Below are positions 15,650-23,342 of a stretch of DNA of 43,873 nt, piece by piece. The notes under the pieces are model-generated. The model made no database searches, was not told where the DNA came from, and saw only the letters and a program-made list of their open reading frames with translations. Origin of the DNA: an uncultured bacterium (GTDB lineage Bacteria; Bacillota; Clostridia; Oscillospirales; Acutalibacteraceae). The DNA lies in contig CAKXIK010000023.1 of assembly GCA_934875675.1 (NCBI GenBank), positions 1 through 43,873 of the forward strand. The letters run 5' to 3'. The translations under genes were made by a program, and so were the position numbers. Each line of letters begins with the position of its first letter. Within the stretch, counting starts at the first letter, position 1.

Positions 15650-16477
15650 ATGAGAAGATCACCGATCGATTTTTCATACACGGAACTTACACCTGCGCAG
15701 TTGCCAAAAGCATTGAACGGGCTGCGCGTTTGTCATATGAGTGATTTTCATTCTGCGCGTTTTGCAGATTACGGAGAGCTGATTGCACAGCAGGTGCGGA
15801 ATTTTTCGCCCGAGCTGATTTTAGTGACGGGGGATATGGCGGATTGTTCCAAAGATCGCAGTGCAAAGTATTTTTTTTCGGTTGCAGACAGGCTTTCAGA
15901 TTTTCCGATTGTTTGCAGCCCCGGCAATCATGAACTGCGCATTGGAAAACAAAAAATGCCGCAGTCGATTGAGCAGGCTTGTGCCAAACGAGGGATTGCG
16001 CTGTTATATAACAATCACACAGAGCTCACCGTGCGTAAAGAGACATTGCTGCTGTTTGGTTACCTGCAAGGATTTCAATGGTTTACCGAGCGGGGTGCCA
16101 AACATGCAAGGCTGAAACAGGACATTTCCGAAAGGGATGTTGCACTGGCGCTTGGGCAGTGCCCCCGCAGCAGATTTTCAATTCTTCTCGCACATGATCC
16201 GGCTCCCTTCGCTGCCTATGCCCAATGGGGTGCACCTCTTGTGCTTTCGGGACACATCCACGGCGGACAGATCCGTTTGCCCGGGCTGGGAGGGCTTCTT
16301 TCACCGGCACATCGTTTTTTTACAGAATATTGTGCGGGGGTTTACCAAAAGAGTGAAAGCACTATGGTGGTTTCCCGCGGATTAAGCGTTTGTGAAATGC
16401 CACGCATTCTTAACCAACCGGAAGTGGGGTTTCTGGTGCTCAAAAATGCAGAAAATGCGGAAAGGTTCGATTCATGA
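15650..16477 (+). CDS. Calcineurin-like metallophosphoesterase (YkuE/YaeI type)
   Basis: 275 residues with the full set of two-metal phosphoesterase motifs: D-x-H in MSDFHS, GDMADCS, GNHE, LLAHDP and GHIHGGQ. The order and GHIHGGQIRLPG are typical of the YkuE/YaeI branch, some of which act on membrane lipids such as lipid A precursors or cell-envelope phosphates. Unlike YkuE there is no Tat signal peptide or N-terminal membrane anchor, so it should be cytoplasmic or peripheral. AAAGGAG precedes the ATG, and TATAAT at 15611-15616 with a poor -35 may be its promoter. Its stop overlaps the start of the next gene by 4 nt. Confidence 0.88.
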   Translation: MRRSPIDFSYTELTPAQLPKALNGLRVCHMSDFHSARFADYGELIAQQVRNFSPELILVTGDMADCSKDRSAKYFFSVADRLSDFPIVCSPGNHELRIGKQKMPQSIEQACAKRGIALLYNNHTELTVRKETLLLFGYLQGFQWFTERGAKHARLKQDISERDVALALGQCPRSRFSILLAHDPAPFAAYAQWGAPLVLSGHIHGGQIRLPGLGGLLSPAHRFFTEYCAGVYQKSESTMVVSRGLSVCEMPRILNQPEVGFLVLKNAENAERFDS

Positions 16478-17286
16478 TGAAAAAACAAAGGAATGTATCG
16501 CATAGCGCTTGGAAAAATGCAGTCCGTGTGGTGATTGCAGTCATTGCTGCAGGGATGATTGTTTGGACGCTGCTTCCAACGGCTATATTTGGCATCTTTA
16601 ATTATGGTACCGCGGCACTGCTGGTTGTTCTTGTTCCCGTTTTTCTGGGAGCTGTTTTTTGGCCAGTGGTGCGTCAATGGGGCTCGCGCATTTGCCGCAA
16701 ATGTGCCGGCAGATGGGCAATGAGAGCGGTTGCAGCTGTTTTAGCTTTGGGAGTGGGTTATGCGGCAGCGGTGACGGGAATGATGATGGAGGCTGCGCAT
16801 ACAAAGGATTCCTCCCAGAATGCGTCGGTTGTCATCGTTCTGGGATGCCAGACCGATGGTTACAATCCTTCCGCAATGCTGGCGTCGCGGTTGCAGAAAG
16901 CACGGGAATATTTGGAACAGCATCCGGAAGCAGTGACAATTGTGTCGGGCGGTCTTGGTGAAACCGAAGGTGTCTCCGAGGCGGAATCCATGCGTGCGTG
17001 GCTCGAACAAAACGGAGTCAACCCCGATAAAATTATTATGGAGGATCAATCCGCCAACACGGAGGAAAATTTGCTTTATTCTGCACAGCTGATGAAGAAA
17101 CATGATCTTGGGAAAAGTGCGGTTATCGTCACCGATTGGTGGCATGAGCTCCGGGGGGTGCGTTGGGCGCAGAGAGAAGGTCTTTCTGTTACCGCCGAGC
17201 CGTGTGCCACATGGCCTCTGCTGCTCCCCGTTTTTTATGTAAGAGAGCTTTGCGGTCTTACAAGGCTGCTTTTTGCCGGATATTAA
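16474..17286 (+). CDS. YdcF/SanA-like DUF218 membrane protein
   Basis: 270 residues. Three hydrophobic segments (about 15-40, 48-68 and 82-105) anchor the protein. A DUF218 domain follows (SVVIVLGCQTDGYNPSAMLASRLQKA; IVSGGLGETEGVSEAESMRAWL; MEDQSANTEENLLYSAQLM; AVIVTDWWHELR), with the conserved GG and E-x-x-N-T residues of the family. Relatives SanA, ElyC and YdcF influence envelope integrity or bind nucleotides, but the reaction is not established. The start overlaps the upstream phosphoesterase stop (ATGATGA), so the pair is co-transcribed. Confidence 0.85.
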   Translation: MMKKQRNVSHSAWKNAVRVVIAVIAAGMIVWTLLPTAIFGIFNYGTAALLVVLVPVFLGAVFWPVVRQWGSRICRKCAGRWAMRAVAAVLALGVGYAAAVTGMMMEAAHTKDSSQNASVVIVLGCQTDGYNPSAMLASRLQKAREYLEQHPEAVTIVSGGLGETEGVSEAESMRAWLEQNGVNPDKIIMEDQSANTEENLLYSAQLMKKHDLGKSAVIVTDWWHELRGVRWAQREGLSVTAEPCATWPLLLPVFYVRELCGLTRLLFAGY

Positions 17287-17321
17287 GGACAAATCCGGGC
17301 TTGCGCAGGAAAATCCGACGA

Positions 17322-17350
17322 TTGACCTTTTGCTTGTGTTGCTATAAAAT
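17322..17350 (+). promoter_or_regulatory. Promoter of the rpe-rnf run
   Basis: TTGACC (17322-17327), 17-bp spacer, TAAAAT (17345-17350), about 75 nt before rpe and just after the YdcF-like gene. Confidence 0.55.
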
Positions 17351-17426
17351 AAATTGGACAGCCTGTCGCTGTATCATGTTGTTGTCGGCACTTTAGCGGC
17401 GGCAACATGCGGAAAGGAAGAACGAT

Positions 17427-18095
17427 ATGATTCAGATTGCCCCTTCAATTCTATCAGCAGATTTTGCGGTGCTTGGTGAAGAAATTCGTCGGATGGAACG
17501 TGCCGGAGCCGATGTGATCCATATTGATGTAATGGATGGCGTTTTTGTGCCGAATCTTTCGATTGGTTTGCCTGTGGTGAAATGTGCCCGGCCGGTAACA
17601 AAGCTTCCGTTTGATGTTCATCTTATGATTGTGGAACCGTGGAAATATCTTGAAGCCTTTGTAAAGTCGGGTGCTGACTGGCTGACGATTCATCTGGAAA
17701 CAACGGATGATGCCGCAACGGTTGCAGCTTCTTTGCGGGAAATTCGCCGCCTTGGAATGAAGGCGGGGCTTTCCATCAAACCGGCAACACAGCCCGAGGA
17801 AATTTTTCCGTATCTGGATTTGGTTGATTTAGTTCTTGTAATGACGGTGGAACCCGGATTCGGCAACCAAAAGATGCTTTCGGACTGCCTGAACAAAGTG
17901 GAAGTAATTCGGAACAAAGCGCAGCAAAGCGGTTATTCGCCGCTGTTATCCATCGATGGCGGGGTGAATGCCGCCACGGCAGAACGTGCGCGTGCGTGCG
18001 GATGTGATGTGATGGTTGCAGGGAGTGCGGTGTTTGGGGCGGATGATCCCGCCGCAATGATCCGGCTGCTGCGCGGACAGAATACAGAACGGTAA
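17427..18095 (+). CDS. rpe: Ribulose-phosphate 3-epimerase
   Basis: A 222-residue TIM barrel with the epimerase motifs: APSILSADF at the N-terminus, HIDVMDGVFVPNLSIG (metal-binding His and catalytic Asp), PFDVHLMI, TVEPGFGNQ and SIDGGVN (second catalytic Asp). It interconverts ribulose 5-phosphate and xylulose 5-phosphate in the pentose phosphate pathway. The usual TVEPGFGGQ has Asn in place of the second Gly; this is a small change in the phosphate loop. GGAAAGGAAG precedes ATG. It is the first gene of the run that leads into the Rnf-like subunits, 32 nt upstream of the C subunit; no functional link is obvious. Confidence 0.95.
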   Translation: MIQIAPSILSADFAVLGEEIRRMERAGADVIHIDVMDGVFVPNLSIGLPVVKCARPVTKLPFDVHLMIVEPWKYLEAFVKSGADWLTIHLETTDDAATVAASLREIRRLGMKAGLSIKPATQPEEIFPYLDLVDLVLVMTVEPGFGNQKMLSDCLNKVEVIRNKAQQSGYSPLLSIDGGVNAATAERARACGCDVMVAGSAVFGADDPAAMIRLLRGQNTER

Positions 18096-18127
18096 GTGTG
18101 CGATTTACTTAGAAAGGCATGATTGTG

Positions 18128-19408
18128 ATGATACATCTGCTGATGCATCCCGGTGTTCGGATTGACGATATGCGTGCAACCGCTTTCAAGCGTCCTTTTC
18201 TCGTTTTGCCAGAGGGAGAAAAGCTTGTTTTGCCAATTTGTTCTGCAAAGGAACGGCTGTCGGTACAGGTGGTTGCAAAGGGAGAACATGTGCGCCGCTT
18301 TGAGCCGATTGCCCGGGACATGGATAACCTTCCGCTGTGCTATGCGCCAACGGCAGGTGTGGTGGACGGTTGTGTTGCAAAGGAAATCCCCGGAAAAGGA
18401 AAGATGCTCTGCGTTTACCTGCTGACCGGAAACGAGCAGCCGAAAGCACATACGTTGTCGCGCCCAAGCAAGGCGGATGCTGCACCTGAAAAAGTGGTGA
18501 AGGCAGCAGGATTGCTGCGGCTGAGCGATGAGACAGACGGCGAACTGCTGGAGGAGAAGCTGAAACGGTATGGCAGTGAAAAGATTGATGTTTTGATCTG
18601 CGATGCGATATGTGACGACCCGTTTGCGGCGGACGGGCTTTGTGTATTGACCGAAATGACGGAAGAAGTTTTGGATGGGTTGAAATTGGCGGCAAAAGCC
18701 TGCGGCTGCAGCCAAACAATGGTCGCGGTCTTTCGTGCAAAAGCAGCGGGATCGGGTACCGTCAAGCGCTTACAGGGCAGGCTGAATGATTGTGAACTGC
18801 TGAATTTGGATGGAAAATTCCCAATTTGGCCGGCTCTGAAAAAGCTGCCCCGGTTTGCGGGAAAAAAGATTGGCAGAATCGGTGCGCAGGCGTGCCTGCA
18901 GCTGAGCAGGGCAATCCGGCTCAGCCGGCCGGTAGAACGCTGCATCGTCACCGTTTCCGGTGACGGAGTGCAGAATCCGCAAAATTTGAGTGTTGTCATC
19001 GGCACTCCTATTTCAGAGGTTCTTGCCCACTGCGTGCTCTCAGAGGACGAGGATATCCGCACCGTTGCAGTGGGGGGATCGTTTTCCGGTTATTCCGTAA
19101 CAGATCTGAGTACACCGGTGCTCGCTGATACACGATGTGTTTTAGCATTTACCCGCCATGCATCCCGAAGAACAAGCAGCTGTATCGGCTGCGGGCGATG
19201 TAATGAGGTTTGTGGGGAAAACGTCTTTGTCAGCGAAGCTGCCCGTGCGGTGCGCCGCGGAAGACTGGAGGATGCGCTGTTCTACGGTGCGCAGCGCTGT
19301 ATTGGTTGTCATGCATGCGACGTGGTTTGCCCCGGCGGACAAAATCCCTCGGAGCTTGTTCTCAGTGCGTTGCCGCCCAAAGCGGAAGAACGCCCGTTCT
19401 CACAGTGA
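18128..19408 (+). CDS. Divergent RnfC-like electron-transport subunit
   Basis: About 426 residues, aligned over its length with RnfC/NqrA-type proteins: the barrel-sandwich start, then CIVTVSGDGVQNPQNLSVVIGTP, and two ferredoxin motifs CIGCGRCNEVC (about 352) and CIGCHACDVVC (about 391) for two [4Fe-4S] clusters. In genuine RnfC the NADH/FMN site carries a GLGGAGFPTH motif, an ECEP segment and a YPxGxEKQL motif. At the equivalent places here are LLRLSDETDG, CDAICDDPF and KFPIWPALKK, so the nucleotide and flavin site appears lost. The ATG at 18119 is 1 nt from GAAAGG, so 18128 is chosen. The ORF is intact and clean, which argues against simple decay. Confidence 0.8.
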   Translation: MIHLLMHPGVRIDDMRATAFKRPFLVLPEGEKLVLPICSAKERLSVQVVAKGEHVRRFEPIARDMDNLPLCYAPTAGVVDGCVAKEIPGKGKMLCVYLLTGNEQPKAHTLSRPSKADAAPEKVVKAAGLLRLSDETDGELLEEKLKRYGSEKIDVLICDAICDDPFAADGLCVLTEMTEEVLDGLKLAAKACGCSQTMVAVFRAKAAGSGTVKRLQGRLNDCELLNLDGKFPIWPALKKLPRFAGKKIGRIGAQACLQLSRAIRLSRPVERCIVTVSGDGVQNPQNLSVVIGTPISEVLAHCVLSEDEDIRTVAVGGSFSGYSVTDLSTPVLADTRCVLAFTRHASRRTSSCIGCGRCNEVCGENVFVSEAARAVRRGRLEDALFYGAQRCIGCHACDVVCPGGQNPSELVLSALPPKAEERPFSQ

Positions 19409-19528
19409 CCGATCTGCAGATGAGAAAGGCGAAGGAATGTGAATCTCGTGAAAAGCAGCAACTAAAATCGGGGTTCGTATTAAATCATTACAATCTTTGC
19501 AGTTCGCAGGAAAGGATTGGTCATAACA

Positions 19529-20548
19529 ATGATTAAGCTTACCGAAAGAAGGGCACCGTTCTGGCGAGAAGGGGAGTCTGCCCGCAGTATGACGGCAGAT
19601 CGCTTGATTGCCTGCGCGGTGTTGTTGGTTCTGCCGGTTGTACGGTACGGAGCAAGACCGCTGCTGATGACGCTGGCGGTGATGTTGACCGCCGTGCTGA
19701 CCGAAATGCTGATGTGCCTTTTTTTGCATCGGGAGGTTCGCGTTGCAGATATGGATTCTCTCGCAATCGGTGCAATGATTGCACTTTTAATGCCGGTAAA
19801 TGTGGCATATTATGTTCCGGCAGCTGCCGCGATTTTTGCCGTTGCGGTTGCCAAAATGCCTTTTGGCGGAACGGGACATGCCCCCTTTGAACCGGTTGCG
19901 GCAGGGGTTGCTTTTTCCACACTCTGTTTTCCTGCTTTGCTGTTTTCCTATTGCTCCCCTGCAGCAGGAAAGTTAAGTCTGAACATTTTTACATCCGCGA
20001 CGGCAAACACGGCGCAATCTCCTGCGGCAATGCTGCGGGCAGGTGCGCGACCGGTTTTGCTGCTTTCCGAAATGTTTACCGGAAGTGTCGCCGGTCCGAT
20101 TGGGGCAACCACGGTGGTGGTGGTTGCAGCAGCGGCTCTTTTTCTCTATTTCCGTCATGCGGCGCGCTGGGAGATTACCGTGTGCTTTATGGGTGCGGCG
20201 GCGCTGATTGCGGCAATGTTTCCCCGTATTTCCACCGGCCGGTTCGACGCGGTTATCATTGAGCTTTCGGCGGGATCGCTGGCTTTCTGTGCTGCGTTTT
20301 TGGCAACCAACAGTGCCAATGCACCCAAACTGCCGCTGGCACGGTGTTTTTACGGCTTTTTAGGCGGACTAATTACCATGCTTTTCCGCTATTTTGGTGC
20401 ATATGAGCAAGGTGCTGTTTTTGCAATTTTGCTGATTAATGCGGTGGCGGGACCGTTGGATCGCCTGGCGTGGAAATTAACCGGAGAGGAGCGCAATACA
20501 GATGAAGACGATGAACAAACCGATGCAGCCGGTCAGTCTGCGCAGTGA
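19529..20548 (+). CDS. RnfD-like membrane subunit
   Basis: About 339 residues and 8-9 hydrophobic segments, with the NqrB/RnfD family signature around SLAIGAMIALLMPVNVAYYVP and PFGGTGHAPFEPVAAG. The flavinylation site, normally S/D-GAT with covalent FMN on Thr, is kept as PIGATT (Thr at about 198 counted from the TTG at 19517). The start is set at ATG 19529; the TTG at 19517 touches the ribosome site. It lies 120 nt after the C subunit. Its last 47 nt overlap the E subunit, so no rnfG can lie between them. Covalent flavin would require an ApbE transferase, not seen here. Confidence 0.85.
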   Translation: MIKLTERRAPFWREGESARSMTADRLIACAVLLVLPVVRYGARPLLMTLAVMLTAVLTEMLMCLFLHREVRVADMDSLAIGAMIALLMPVNVAYYVPAAAAIFAVAVAKMPFGGTGHAPFEPVAAGVAFSTLCFPALLFSYCSPAAGKLSLNIFTSATANTAQSPAAMLRAGARPVLLLSEMFTGSVAGPIGATTVVVVAAAALFLYFRHAARWEITVCFMGAAALIAAMFPRISTGRFDAVIIELSAGSLAFCAAFLATNSANAPKLPLARCFYGFLGGLITMLFRYFGAYEQGAVFAILLINAVAGPLDRLAWKLTGEERNTDEDDEQTDAAGQSAQ

Positions 20549-21149
20549 GCTTGGGCAAAGCTTTCGGACGAACGGCTTCTATGCCGCACCGATTCTTTCC
20601 GGAGCCATGGGAATCAGTGTGCCGGTTATTGCAGCAACTACCCTTCGCAACGGAGTGATTATTTCGCTGATTTTTGCGCTCATGCTTATTCCGGTCTGTG
20701 TCATTTCCAGCCTATGCTTTGCTTACCTGCCAAAATATCTGCGGATTGTTGCAATTGTATTGGTTGCGTCAATCATATTTACCGGTGCGTCGGAGTTGGT
20801 ACAGACATTTTTTGGGCGCGCTTCATCACTGTATCAGATTTATGCCCCGTTGCTGATTGTCAGCTCACTTTTGGTAAGCAGAGCCGACCAGTTTGCCGTT
20901 CGGCAGAAGGTTGGAGTTGCAGCTGCCGACAGCGTGGCCTGTGCAATCGGATTTGCGCTGGTGAGCTGTGCAGTGGGAGCAGTACGGGAGCTGCTTGGCA
21001 GCGGAACGATTTACGGAGCACGGGTTTTTGAAGTGTTCGGGCAGAATCGTATTGCGCAGATGCCGTTTTTTGGATTTCTTGTGCTCGGGTTTCTTGCAGC
21101 GGCAGCAAAAGGTCTCCGCCTGCACCGGGAGAAAAAGCAGCAGCGATAA
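20502..21149 (+). CDS. RnfE-like membrane subunit lacking cluster cysteines
   Basis: 215 residues, six hydrophobic segments, Rnf-Nqr family: APILSGAMGISVPVIAATTLRNG, SLYQIYAPLLIVSSLLVSRADQFA and VACAIGFALVSCAVGAVRELLGSGTIYG align with RnfE/NqrD. In those proteins the half-helices read LGLCP and VNC/TNC, and the cysteines hold half of a membrane-buried [2Fe-2S] centre with RnfA. Here the positions read MGISVP and VSSLL, so both cysteines are missing. AGGAG lies about 11 nt before the ATG inside the D gene. RnfG, normally encoded between D and E, is absent. Confidence 0.82.
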   Translation: MKTMNKPMQPVSLRSELGQSFRTNGFYAAPILSGAMGISVPVIAATTLRNGVIISLIFALMLIPVCVISSLCFAYLPKYLRIVAIVLVASIIFTGASELVQTFFGRASSLYQIYAPLLIVSSLLVSRADQFAVRQKVGVAAADSVACAIGFALVSCAVGAVRELLGSGTIYGARVFEVFGQNRIAQMPFFGFLVLGFLAAAAKGLRLHREKKQQR

Positions 21150-21184
21150 AAAATCGCGGCATTCAGACGGGGAGGATGGTTCAG

Positions 21185-21781
21185 ATGACACAATTTATGC
21201 AGTTAATGGCGTATGCACTGCTTGGGGCTTTTGCGCAGAATTTAATTTTTATTGCGGGGATTGGAGCTGATCGTGCGCTGCGAACCGCAACGAATCGGAG
21301 ACAGATTTTGCCTTGCGCGGGTTTGGTCGCTCTTTTTTCGTTCATCGGGCTTTTGGGCTCGGTGGTTTCGCGTATTCTGCTGCAAAAGTTTCCATTTATG
21401 CAATCAATCCGGATGCTTCCGCCGATCTTGTTTCTTGCGTTCGCATATGGGCTGATCTTGTTGGTTGCCAATTTGTTGCACAAGCCGTTGTTTATTTATT
21501 TGAAGGAAATTCTGCCGGGATGTGCGTTCAACAGCATCGTGATGCTGTTGGGAACCGCAGGAAGCGTATACACCGTCAGTGTCATGCGCATGATCGGATT
21601 TTCGATCGGTACCGGCGTTGGATTTTTGCTTGCGACCCTGTTGATTTCAGAGGGAATCCGACGCATCGGAAATCCTGAAATGAACCGTGAATTTTTGGGG
21701 CTTCCTGCCCTGCTGATTTATATTGGAATTCTTGCAATGGCCTTTGTAGGTTTTACGGGCAACGCCGGAATTGCAATGTAA
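21185..21781 (+). CDS. RnfA-like membrane subunit lacking cluster cysteines
   Basis: About 198 residues with six hydrophobic segments, aligned with RnfA/NqrE: YALLGAFAQNLIFIAGIGADRAL at the first half-helix, LKEILPGCAFNSIVMLLGTAGSV at the second, then SIGTGVGFLLATLLISEGIRR. Typical RnfA has FLGICPFLG and TNCAVLG at these places. Here they read IAGIGADRA and FNSIVML, with one cysteine three residues before the expected site. The [2Fe-2S] ligands are therefore gone in both halves of the A/E pair. The ATG at 21176 directly abuts GGAGG, so 21185 is preferred. RnfB, which usually follows rnfA, is not encoded; an amidohydrolase follows instead. Confidence 0.8.
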   Translation: MTQFMQLMAYALLGAFAQNLIFIAGIGADRALRTATNRRQILPCAGLVALFSFIGLLGSVVSRILLQKFPFMQSIRMLPPILFLAFAYGLILLVANLLHKPLFIYLKEILPGCAFNSIVMLLGTAGSVYTVSVMRMIGFSIGTGVGFLLATLLISEGIRRIGNPEMNREFLGLPALLIYIGILAMAFVGFTGNAGIAM

Positions 21782-21818
21782 TTCAAAACGAATTCCTGAA
21801 AGGATGAACGCTTCCCTG

Positions 21819-22619
21819 ATGATTATTGATTTTCATACGCATGCTTTTCCGCAAAAAATTGCAGAGAGTGCGATTGCAGCACTGGAAGCATCCAGCAAGG
21901 TTCCGGCCTATCGACAGGGAACCGCAGAATCACTCGTTGCTTCTATGCGCAGTGCCGGTATCGACCGCTCCGTGTTGCTGCCGATTGCAACCAAGCCGTC
22001 GCAGGTGGTTTCGGTCAACCGGTTTGCGGCCGAATGGAACGGCAAACAAGGGTTGCTTTCCTTCGGCAGCGTCCATCCCGAATATCCCGATTGGCGAGAG
22101 GCACTGCATCAAATCAAGGCGATGGGGCTTTACGGTGTAAAGTTTCATCCCGATTTTCAGGGATGCTTTATCGATGACCCGCACATGATTGAAATTTTGC
22201 AGGAGGCTGCCTCTTTGGGGCTGATGATTGTGATCCACGCAGGAATGGATCCGTCATTTCCAGAAGTGCATCACGCTACACCGGAGCGAATTGCGCGGGC
22301 GATGAAGCAGATGCCGCGCGGTACAGTTTTGGTAGCGGCACATTGCGGAGGGTTTGGATATCTGGACGATGCAGAAAAATATCTGGTTGGCACGCAGGTT
22401 TATCTGGATACCAGTTTGCTGGGACATTATCCGCAAGAACAGGTGCTGCGGATTTTACGAAATCATGAACCGGAGCGTCTGCTGTTTGCTTCCGATACGC
22501 CATGGGATGACCAAAAAGAAGCATTGCAGCGTTTTTGTGAGCTTCCGCTTGAACAGGAACTCAAGAAAAAAGTTCTGGGCGAAAACGCTGCCCGGCTCCT
22601 TGGGATGGTGATGTCATGA
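21819..22619 (+). CDS. Amidohydrolase family 2 (TIM-barrel metal hydrolase)
   Basis: About 266 residues. The N-terminal metal motif is DFHTH; later come KFHPDFQG, VIHAGMD, AAHCGGFGYLD and the terminal LLFASDTPWDD, matching the amidohydrolase-2 (ACMSD-like/predicted TIM-barrel hydrolase) pattern of metal ligands and catalytic Asp. The substrate cannot be named; relatives include decarboxylases and lactonases. Start choice: ATG 21804 abuts the GAAAGG site, ATG 21819 is 15 nt from it and begins with the metal motif, so the latter is preferred. It continues the Rnf-like run (gap about 38 nt) and overlaps the next gene by 4 nt. Confidence 0.85.
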   Translation: MIIDFHTHAFPQKIAESAIAALEASSKVPAYRQGTAESLVASMRSAGIDRSVLLPIATKPSQVVSVNRFAAEWNGKQGLLSFGSVHPEYPDWREALHQIKAMGLYGVKFHPDFQGCFIDDPHMIEILQEAASLGLMIVIHAGMDPSFPEVHHATPERIARAMKQMPRGTVLVAAHCGGFGYLDDAEKYLVGTQVYLDTSLLGHYPQEQVLRILRNHEPERLLFASDTPWDDQKEALQRFCELPLEQELKKKVLGENAARLLGMVMS

Positions 22620-23062
22620 GCGGGGTGAACCGAATTTTGGTGGATGCCGATGCTTGTCCGGTAAAGCAGATTATCGTGCGGGAGGCAAAATGGCGGCAGA
22701 TCCCGGTTGTAATGGTGTGCGATACCAGTCATGAGCTGAACGACGGCTACAGCACGGTAATCGTAGTGGACAAAGCGCGGGACAGTGCGGATTTGCGTCT
22801 TGCAAACCTGATGCGTCCGGGTGACCTGACGGTGACACAGGATTATGGGGTTGCGGCAATGGCGTTGGGCAAAGGCTGCCTCGCGCTGCACCAGAACGGA
22901 CTGGAATATACGGCGGAAAACATTGATCGTTTACTGCTGGAACGCCATTTGGGGCAAAAAGCACGGCGGGCAGGCAAGCGCAGTGCACCGATCAAAAAAC
23001 GAACCGTTGCCGATGACGAAGCTTTCTGTGCAGCATTGTGTCGAATTCTGGAGCAGAAATAG
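22616..23062 (+). CDS. YaiI/YqxD family protein (UPF0178)
   Basis: 148 residues matching UPF0178: RILVDADACPVKQIIVREAK at the N-terminus, VDKARDSADLRLANLMRPGDLTVTQDYGVAAMAL in the middle, and RRAGKRSAPIKKRT near the end. The fold is PIN-like, with acidic residues arranged as in nucleases (DADACP, D-x-AD, TQDYG), so RNA cleavage is possible but undemonstrated. ATG overlaps the stop of the amidohydrolase gene by 4 nt. It is the last gene of the rpe-rnf run before the terminator at 23149. Confidence 0.9.
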   Translation: MSGVNRILVDADACPVKQIIVREAKWRQIPVVMVCDTSHELNDGYSTVIVVDKARDSADLRLANLMRPGDLTVTQDYGVAAMALGKGCLALHQNGLEYTAENIDRLLLERHLGQKARRAGKRSAPIKKRTVADDEAFCAALCRILEQK

Positions 23063-23113
23063 CAGTGAATCCCCATATTTCGAAATTGTCATATTTCAGA
23101 ACCGTCATCTTTG

Positions 23114-23142
23114 TTGCATTTTTGTCAGCAGTGCATTACAAT
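23114..23142 (+). promoter_or_regulatory. Candidate promoter ahead of the DUF1015 gene
   Basis: TTGCAT (23114-23119), 17-bp spacer, TACAAT (23137-23142). The predicted start (about 23149) coincides with the left arm of a terminator hairpin. Confidence 0.45.
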
Positions 23143-23148
23143 AAAACA

Positions 23149-23202
23149 AGCGGAAGGCAACGGAGAATTGAAAGCCTGTAATTCCGTCGCTTTCCGTTTT
23201 TA
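23149..23202 (+). terminator. Rho-independent terminator after the yaiI-like gene
   Basis: A long interrupted stem (CGGAA-g-GC-a-CGGA-AATT with its complement ending at about 23196) followed by five T. It ends the rpe-rnf-yaiI transcript; it also lies directly downstream of a candidate promoter. Confidence 0.7.
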
Positions 23203-23303
23203 TACTAATTTCCAATTTACAGCGGGATTAAAATCAAGAAAAAGCATAAATCTATGCGTTTTTTGAAAGATTTCTATCTCTGTTTCAAGCAAAATTAGTA
23301 TTA
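23200..23303 (+). repeat. Hairpin-forming intergenic repeat, copy A
   Basis: A 104-nt element with a perfect 10-bp terminal stem (ATACTAATTT with AAATTAGTAT) and an inner hairpin AAAAAGCATA-N4-TATGCGTTTTTT. It ends 40 nt before the ATG of the DUF1015 gene and aligns with copies at 7344, 34929 and (reverse) 42299. Confidence 0.65.
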
Positions 23304-23342
23304 TTATTCTAATTCAGAACCGTATCAAAAGGAGGAGTTAAC

